In this document: piece after piece, positions 57,927-64,000 of the stretch
How positions within the stretch are numbered: the stretch's first letter is position 1
How the letters are laid out: every line of letters begins with the position of its first letter
Assembly: GCA_921293015.1 (NCBI GenBank)
Contig: OV121086.1
Location: 40,379,402-40,443,401, forward strand
Source of the DNA: Phorcus lineatus
Lineage: Eukaryota > Mollusca > Gastropoda > Trochida > Trochidae
DNA length: 64,000 nucleotides
Direction of reading: 5' to 3'
Position numbers and translations under genes: made by a program
Notes under the pieces: generated by a model
What the model was told of the DNA's origin: nothing
Databases searched by the model: none
What the model saw: the letters and a program-made list of their open reading frames with translations, nothing else

Positions 57927-60217
57927 AATATACATACTTTTCATAACAGTGTAACATAAGTTCTCATCAAATCATTTGACGGCTTTTTTCCCAAGTTCAC
58001 TTTGGTTCCCCTTTTCCTCTTTACATTATCAAGATGGAACATTAGCTTGTATCAATTTTCCTTATAAAGTGCTTCATCCTGTTACATGATAAGTGGTTTC
58101 ACTGGTGAATGATATAACCATGTTAACCCTTCTGTATCTATAACATTTCCTGAAGGTGAGAAATAAGGAAGTGTTTTTTCATTTTTAACTCATGACTTAG
58201 ATAACAAATATAAATGTTGGATTGAAATTTCAATCTTTACCAAGGCCTTGAGCAATATTATGGTTTGTCATTTTAATAGGATGAAAAGAATATGAAGAAA
58301 AAGGTCATGCAATCTCGGTTGATTTTTAAAAGACCTCTGTTACACTTAATAAAAGTAATATCATTTCAGAATTATAATGGTAATGCCAGCATTTCATATC
58401 AAAACACTACACAAGTGTTTTATCAAATTCAAAGTTCAATTAACATTACATATGGTATTATCTTAATTGCTTTTTTATAATCTTAAGTGCAAAAAGAACT
58501 CTTAGCAAAAGATAGAGCTAAAATATGTTCTTGTTATAGGGAAAATAACTAAATGTTTCAGTTTTATTCTTGCAATCCCACAGTGTATTACTATCTCTTA
58601 GGTTTTTTTGCGATAAGAAATGGCAAAACACTATAAAAGTTTAAAAAAGATTATGACTATTGGTATCAATTATTCAGAAAGGAAATGAAGATTTGCAAAC
58701 TTTCACAAAATGGGATGTGTCAGTAATATTCCCAAATATCAATTTCCTATTTTTTGAACCTGGAAAATAAAAATGTCAACAGACAACATGGAACTTTTGA
58801 AGCCGAGATTGCATACGGTGATTATTTTGATTTTTTTTAAGACATCTGATTGCATGAGTCAATGGAGAGACAGATACAGAGGTTGACATTTGTTTCACAT
58901 ACATGGGTCTTGGTTCAAATCCAGCCAGAGCTTTGAATTTATCTGTTGACCAGAGTTTGATACTTGTATATTTCATAGATTTATCAGCGCTACATTTTAT
59001 AAGTACTGTTAACTAGTTAATGCACACAGGTTATATATAACAATATGTAATTAGTTTTGCAGATATCAAAATTTCATAATATGATCATGTCTCTCCTTTA
59101 TCAACAACAGAGACCTGAATATCAAGAAAGTAGAAATTTTACCAAATAATTTCAAAATTTCTAAACAATTTTTAACCAAAAATGCTGTTCCTTTGAACTG
59201 CCAACATAGACCAACAGTTACGTACATATGCTTCCATTAAGCCAATAAATCTAGATCAAGTATTTTCTAGAAAGTACTTGTTTCACCTTCTTGATGCTTA
59301 ATGCACCTGAACCCACATACTACCTGAACAACATTGGACGTTGATCTAAATGTTCAAATTAACACAGATACCTTAGACTTGGTCTGTAAGGCCATTAATT
59401 GATTTTGTCAGAGAGAAGAAAGACGACCCCCATTAGTATGAATTTGTAATAAAGACAGCACCTGGTCAATGGGTAGAGAGGGAGAGAGCCTGTGCACTTT
59501 AATAATGCATGGCTGGAGTAAGACAGGGTGGAGTGCTTAGTCTAGCACTGTTATTACCAACAGGCTAATTCCAGTTTGATGGTCACTTTACATGCAATCT
59601 TCCCTTTCTCACAAGATAATCATGATGAAGCTTGGTCATAAATATGCATTACAAAAAGCTGTTAATTTTTAGTAAACCTCATCCTAGAGAATGATAAAAT
59701 GTTATATGACATGTCAGCAATTCACAATTCACATGGTATAGATGGTATAAAAATGGGGCATTATCTTACATTTTAACATTCAACTGCGTAGTTTAAAAAC
59801 ATAGTTTATAGAAACAAACAGATTTTAAAAATTTTGTTGAATAATCTTTATGGATAGAAAAAGTATTCTGAAATAAACACGACTAATGAATTTAACACTG
59901 GTTCAAAAACAATGAAAGTTTTAAAACTTTATGACTACATAAGGCTGGAATTAGAATATTATCTCTGCAATACTGTTCCAATTTAAACATTCATTTGCTT
60001 TAAGTTTCAAATCAAATGAAGAATAAACATAATTATTTTGACAAAATTTCTCTCAGCTTTCACATCCATGCAAACATGAAAGCAAAGATTTACATCATAT
60101 AAGAAGCAGGGATAGAAAACATGACTCCATAACAAAAGAATTTCAAAAGAAATCCAGCCACAATGGCTGACATTTTCCATATCACCTTCAGCTAAATGAT
60201 ACATCCGACAGGATTAC
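57927..60217. other. AT-rich non-coding stretch
   Basis: GGTTCAAATCC at 58912-58922 is a perfect RNA polymerase III B box, but no matching A box or arms were found. 59390-59580 is GC-richer and unassigned. Confidence 0.45.
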
Positions 60218-60580
60218 ATGCCAAAGAAGTTGAAACATGACACTGTATACCACATACCGATAGATTCTTGCCATTATGCCTCACACCGACACGTCATGAC
60301 CATAATCTCCAAGTATGACAACAGGGGCCAAAGTTTCATCTTTGATGTATGGATGCGTATCTCAACTCCTCACCACCATAGATTAAACTTCCAAAGTCTT
60401 GCTGTGAGGAAATCCAGGAGGCTTGTCAACCAAGACCATGCCGCCGTCCTCTGCGATAAAATCAATCCAATTTCTTTCCTTCATTGTGTGGAGAGTTCCT
60501 CCATGAATCTCCATGCATATGTTGGGTCCCCAAAGAAGTGACAGAGGCACCAGCAGTAAACTTCATAGAATTGCTAATGG
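60218..60580. other. Low-stop block open on both strands, exon or conserved non-coding
   Basis: The plus strand is open for 107 codons (60218-60541). On the minus strand all three frames are open for 30 or more codons in 60470-60580, and one runs about 60 codons to a stop near 60406, ending in a protein-like stretch (IDFIAEDGGMVLVDKPPGF). I could not choose a frame or recognise a family. A possible minus-strand acceptor is ATTAAATCCATTAG near 60575. Low stop density from higher G+C explains much of this. Confidence 0.25.
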
Positions 60581-61170
60581 ATTTAATACCCCCTTTGAGT
60601 TTTCTGCCTCCTTTCAATTCACCTTCAAGGTTTTTGTTCTCTAATGATCAATTTTCTCGAAACTCAATTAAAGTGTTTATACAGTAGACAGAGCAGTGCG
60701 ACCTCAGCTGCCAGGAATAATGGCCCCAGGTTCCAGTGCTATCCTGGCAGAAGTTCTGTTATTAAAGTCATATATCAATAGACGTTCCCATTTTCTCTTA
60801 TCATCTTCACACCAGGTTCGTAACTTGTCTATCCTGTTATGGAAAACAGAATTAAGTACCCTAAATATCTAAGGATAAAGCTTACAACTCAAATGAACAG
60901 TTTCAGTCAACACATAAACCATTTACTTTATAATTGAAAAGGTACATTATTACCCAAGAACATTGAATAAGTTACTTTTTTTGAAAATTAAATACTGCTA
61001 GCTTGCTTTCGTTTAACAAGTCTTCATCAACTTATTTTTCAGGTATCATAAACATTTTATTTATAAGCCATCAAATACCATGGCACTGAATGGAATCAAT
61101 GTTGTAGCATTTTTTTGTCTCCTGAAGTATTCAAGCACACATTGGACCTGAATCAATACTTTTTTAATAA
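60581..61170. other. Non-coding stretch
   Basis: No gene or element recognised. Confidence 0.5.
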
Positions 61171-61340
61171 GTGACCACAGACATCCTATTCCCAAAACAG
61201 ATTTTCCATCCCAGACTTCTCTTTTCTCTCAAATCCTCTTCCAGAATTCCCCCTCAAACTTCATTTCGAATTCTGCTTTCCCATCCACTTTCTATACAGT
61301 CTTCACCTAATATTCACTCAACCAATATTATTTTCTCTGA
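61171..61340. other. Pyrimidine-rich, G-poor stretch
   Basis: The plus strand is dominated by C and T (TCCATCCC, CTTCTCTTTTCTCTC, TTCCCCC) with very few G. The 87-codon open frame across it is serine-, proline- and leucine-rich for that reason. Confidence 0.55.
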
Positions 61341-61525
61341 ATCCATCGATTGTCCCCGACCAGGCAATACTGGCCTGGTTTGCCGTCGTAAGCAGGACTG
61401 TGTTAAATACTGGAGAGATTACCTTGCAATCTGAGTATTATTTAGCCTGGGTAAAGGTACAGAGTTGATCAATACAGATCAGACTGAGGACACTCTTCAT
61501 TTGTATGGGTCGCAGCAGCATCTGA

Positions 61526-61722
61526 ACCAAGCCTCCTCGTTTAACATTCTCGTAGCAATATTTGAGAAGGTTCCAATCCATGCTCCTCATATAAGATTCT
61601 CGTAGCAATATTTGAGAAGGTTCCAATCCATGCTCCTCATATAGGATTCTCGTGACAATATTTGAAAATGTTCTGGTGAAATCTCCTCAAGAAGGTTCCC
61701 GTGGCAACATTTGAGAAGGTTG
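61526..61722. repeat. 50 bp x about 4 tandem repeat
   Basis: ATTCTCGTAGCAATATTTGA plus GAAGGTTCCAATCCATGCTC and CTCATATAAG. Units start 50 bp apart at 61546, 61596, 61646 and 61696. The second and third copies are nearly identical; the fourth is strongly diverged. Confidence 0.93.
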
Positions 61723-61910
61723 CATACATCACGCTTGGAGAGGACCCTCACGCACTAGAATAACTTTAAACCAATCTGCCAGGAATCAAATATGCATCCA
61801 GTTCCATGATTGCAGTGTTGTTACTCTCACAACGAGATCCATATGTGTGAAGACAGAATCTCCTCGTCCATTATTGCTTCTCCGTAACATGCATCCTGCA
61901 GTTGGTAGGA

Positions 61911-62520
61911 GACAGATTTCCTTAACGGTTGTGGTCTGGTCAATATAGCATGTCAAATACCTTCCATGTTTGGATTTTTCTTTTATTTTGTGAAATGTTT
62001 GTAGAGGGATAAAGTTCATGAATATAACAATTATCCTCTTCTTGGTTGGAATAGACAGATTTCCTTTACCGATGAGGTATGGTCAAAACTGCATGCCAAA
62101 TGTCCTTCCATATTTGTAATTTCTTATAGGAAATCCGGTTCATTTCACTTGTGGAATATTTGTAACGCGATAAACTTCATGAATATAACAATCATCCTGT
62201 ACTCGGTTGGAATAGAATTTTGTTATTTTCATTGTGAATATATTTGGAATTTTGTTATTTTCATTGTGAATATATTTGGAATTTTGTTATTTTCATTGCA
62301 AATACATTTGGAATTTTGTTATTTTCATTGTGAAATAATTCTAGAGTTCAACATTCAATCTGTACCTGGTTGGAAAAGACAGAATTCTTTTTGTAGTAAA
62401 TGGTCTCCAATTTATGGACTTTTTCTTATAGTAACTGCCTCAATTTTCCTTGGTGAAATATTTGTAAATTATATTCAGTTCATGAATGTTTATCATCGAT
62501 GTATCAAGTTCAAATGTTTT
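61911..62520. repeat. 143 bp tandem repeat, three copies, the last separated by a minisatellite
   Basis: GACAGATTTCCTTAACGG (61911), GACAGATTTCCTTTACCG (62054) and GACAGAATTCTTTTTG (62378) start three copies. Each continues with GTCAA- or TGGTC-type words, TTTCTTATA, a GTGGAATATTTGTAA block, TTCATGAATATAACAAT and a GGTTGGAATA end. Between copies 2 and 3 sits the 32 bp minisatellite at 62215-62338. Confidence 0.8.
62215..62338. repeat. 32 bp x 4 minisatellite nested in a larger repeat
   Basis: GAATTTTGTTATTTTCATTG plus TGAATATATTTG repeats four times from 62215. The third copy has GCAAATACA in place of GTGAATATA, and the fourth is cut short. The 135-codon plus-strand frame (62149-62556) is open only because the array is. 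Confidence 0.97.
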
Positions 62521-63490
62521 GGCCAGAAGTCAGACATGCCTTACATAAATATTTGAATTACTTCTTTAAGAAAATCCTAGTATTTTCATTAAACATGGAG
62601 CCATTGAAAAAGTTAAAACTTTTGATCCACAGTTCAATATTCTGGATGAAATTCTGAGGAAATGCCGAAAAAGGAGCTGGTTTTTGAGAGACTCTTCATA
62701 ATCTGCTCTGAAGGCAATCAGATACCAGACAGAAATGTTTGGAGAAGATTTAAAGGCAGATTAGACTCAAATAGAAACCTTTGAGAAAGATCAAGCATTA
62801 TGTCATGATGTTTCCAAACATACAAATAGGCAAACTAAAATGATTAAAACTTTGGTGTTCACTTATAAAGATATTTCTTAGATTTATCAGAGAATACTGT
62901 AGCGGTGTGAGTGACATGGCATGAAATTAAAAAAAAATTTTAAAGTGAAAACTTCTTTTAAAAAATGTCAGTGATCACTTTGGAAACAGAGTAAATGTCT
63001 CAAAATCTACTTAACTCTTGAACATTTATCACAAGATTCATGTTCTTCTAGATGCACATCTTACGAATTGAAAAATATCTGACATTAAATGAACATTCCA
63101 AATTCAAAAATTTTATCAAATGTTTGACTACTACCACAGCACAAATAACTCTTGCTTTTGTCATGTCCTGACTTTAGAACCCTGGAAGAGTTTAAAAAAC
63201 CCTGACAATTCAAGAAGATGGCCTTCAGTTTAAAAATACGACACAAGCTAACCTGGAATTCAAACACCATATGAACATTACGCAGACTATGTTTCCACAG
63301 AATGACATCCGATTTTAAAAAATCCTGCTGTCCATTATCACTGTCAGTCTGTCTTTAAAACCATGGCAGCATCTTTCAGTCTTTTTTCAGACATGTTGGA
63401 AGGAAGTTCAACTGGCTCAGTGCAGACTATACGGAGATGGACGTGTCTATTTAGAGAACATTAGAGTTATTATCGGACTTCCTTATACCT
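62521..63490. other. AT-rich non-coding stretch
   Basis: No gene or element recognised. Confidence 0.5.
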
Positions 63491-63710
63491 CTATTGCAGG
63501 AACAGTTATTATTACCACATCCACACACTGTGCAGCTACACCGCAGATCTAGTGTTCAGAAGGAACTCATATTTTGAGTATATATTCAGAGTCTCTATTG
63601 CACGAACAGTTACTATCAGAACATTGTATTCACAGCCTTTGCGGCTACATAGCAAGGTCTAGACCTTCTAAACCTGTTTTAGTGTTCAGTCAGAACTCTG
63701 ATACTTTATC
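63491..63710. repeat. Diverged tandem duplication, about 103 bp
   Basis: CTCTATTGCAGGAACAGTTA (63491) and CTCTATTGCACGAACAGTTA (63594) start two copies. Both continue through GC-GCTACA, a GTCTAG or ATCTAG word, TTTAGTGTTCAG, GAACTC and TTTTGAG/TTTATCAG. The second copy has about 14 extra bases. A third start may follow at about 63716 (GCAACATCTATTTTCAGACTC). Confidence 0.75.
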
Positions 63711-64000
63711 AGTGGCAACATCTATTTTCAGACTCTTTGATACTATTTAGCACATCGATTCAGCAATGCATTTTTACTTTACCAAATTATCAGTTCCTCA
63801 AAAATAAAGTCACAAAGATCTATTGATATTATTGTGGGTTTTAAAAAACTATTTTTAATCTTTTACGTCTAACGAATTCTTGCTTTACCATTAAACCTAC
63901 TTTACAGAAATGATCAGGGATGAAAGAATTAGAATAAACTTAAATTGGTATCAAAAGTGATTTTTAATTTTCAACTTCCTAGAGTTGTCTGCCCATGAAG

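Noticed and set aside
58905-58935. Perfect B box GGTTCAAATCC as evidence of a SINE or tRNA
   Set aside because: No A box at the right distance and no pairing arms were found; an 11 bp match alone is weak.
62149-62556. Longest open frame in the window (135 codons, plus strand)
   Set aside because: Its middle is a 32 bp x 4 minisatellite read in three frames and its end a decayed 143 bp repeat; the residues are a low-complexity aromatic/isoleucine mix with no domain.

Overview
This 64 kb window reads as AT-rich, intron- or intergene-type DNA from an animal. It shows no bacterial gene layout: no operons, no ribosome binding sites and no recognisable open frame longer than about 135 codons. tRNA-derived SINEs, short TTAA- and TA-flanked DNA transposons (MITEs) and a very high density of tandem repeats point to a marine invertebrate. 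The commonest SINE ends in a GAGTGAGT-type tail beside a GGGGTTTAACGCC block. From memory this resembles SINEs of gastropod molluscs such as abalone and limpets, so a gastropod is my best guess at moderate to low confidence. No rRNA gene, true tRNA gene, CRISPR array or complete protein-coding gene is recognisable.

Layout. At the left edge, two stretches on the minus strand have plausible splice sites and may be exons of one gene running off the left end (260-445 and 1251-1403). From 4.4 to 5 kb two different tRNA-derived SINEs sit back to back. From 5.5 to 19 kb there is AT-rich DNA with isolated GC-richer blocks carrying recognisable transcription-factor motifs, one TTAA MITE, and several tandem arrays, including a 28 bp minisatellite with higher-order structure at 16.5 kb. 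From 19 to 25 kb lie tandemly repeated segments of 76-240 bp, a full-length SINE, and a region where a FOX-like plus K50-homeodomain-like composite motif recurs five times. From 25 to 33 kb there are a TA-flanked MITE, a TTAA MITE, another full-length SINE, a 58 bp x 9 array and a degenerate triplication. From 33 to 39 kb GC-richer candidate regulatory blocks alternate with AT-rich DNA, followed by a possible plus-strand exon at 38.7-39.0 kb. From 40 to 46 kb is the most striking structure: a 3,157 bp element with about 245 bp terminal inverted repeats, inserted with a 5 bp TTGTA duplication into the first unit of a 70 bp x 14 satellite. From 46 to 64 kb there are more candidate regulatory blocks, a tRNA-like SINE head, a 5'-truncated SINE with a clear target-site duplication, two more TTAA MITEs, a 59 bp-arm hairpin complex, and several tandem arrays, one nested inside another.

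How it works together. Nothing here forms a pathway. The GC-richer, CpG-containing blocks spaced through AT-rich DNA are what one expects of non-coding regulatory DNA around a gene with long introns or in a gene desert, but that is inference and needs cross-species alignment. All motif matches are by eye, and short motifs occur often by chance. Open-frame length alone is weak evidence in this window, so candidate exons are given at low to moderate confidence.
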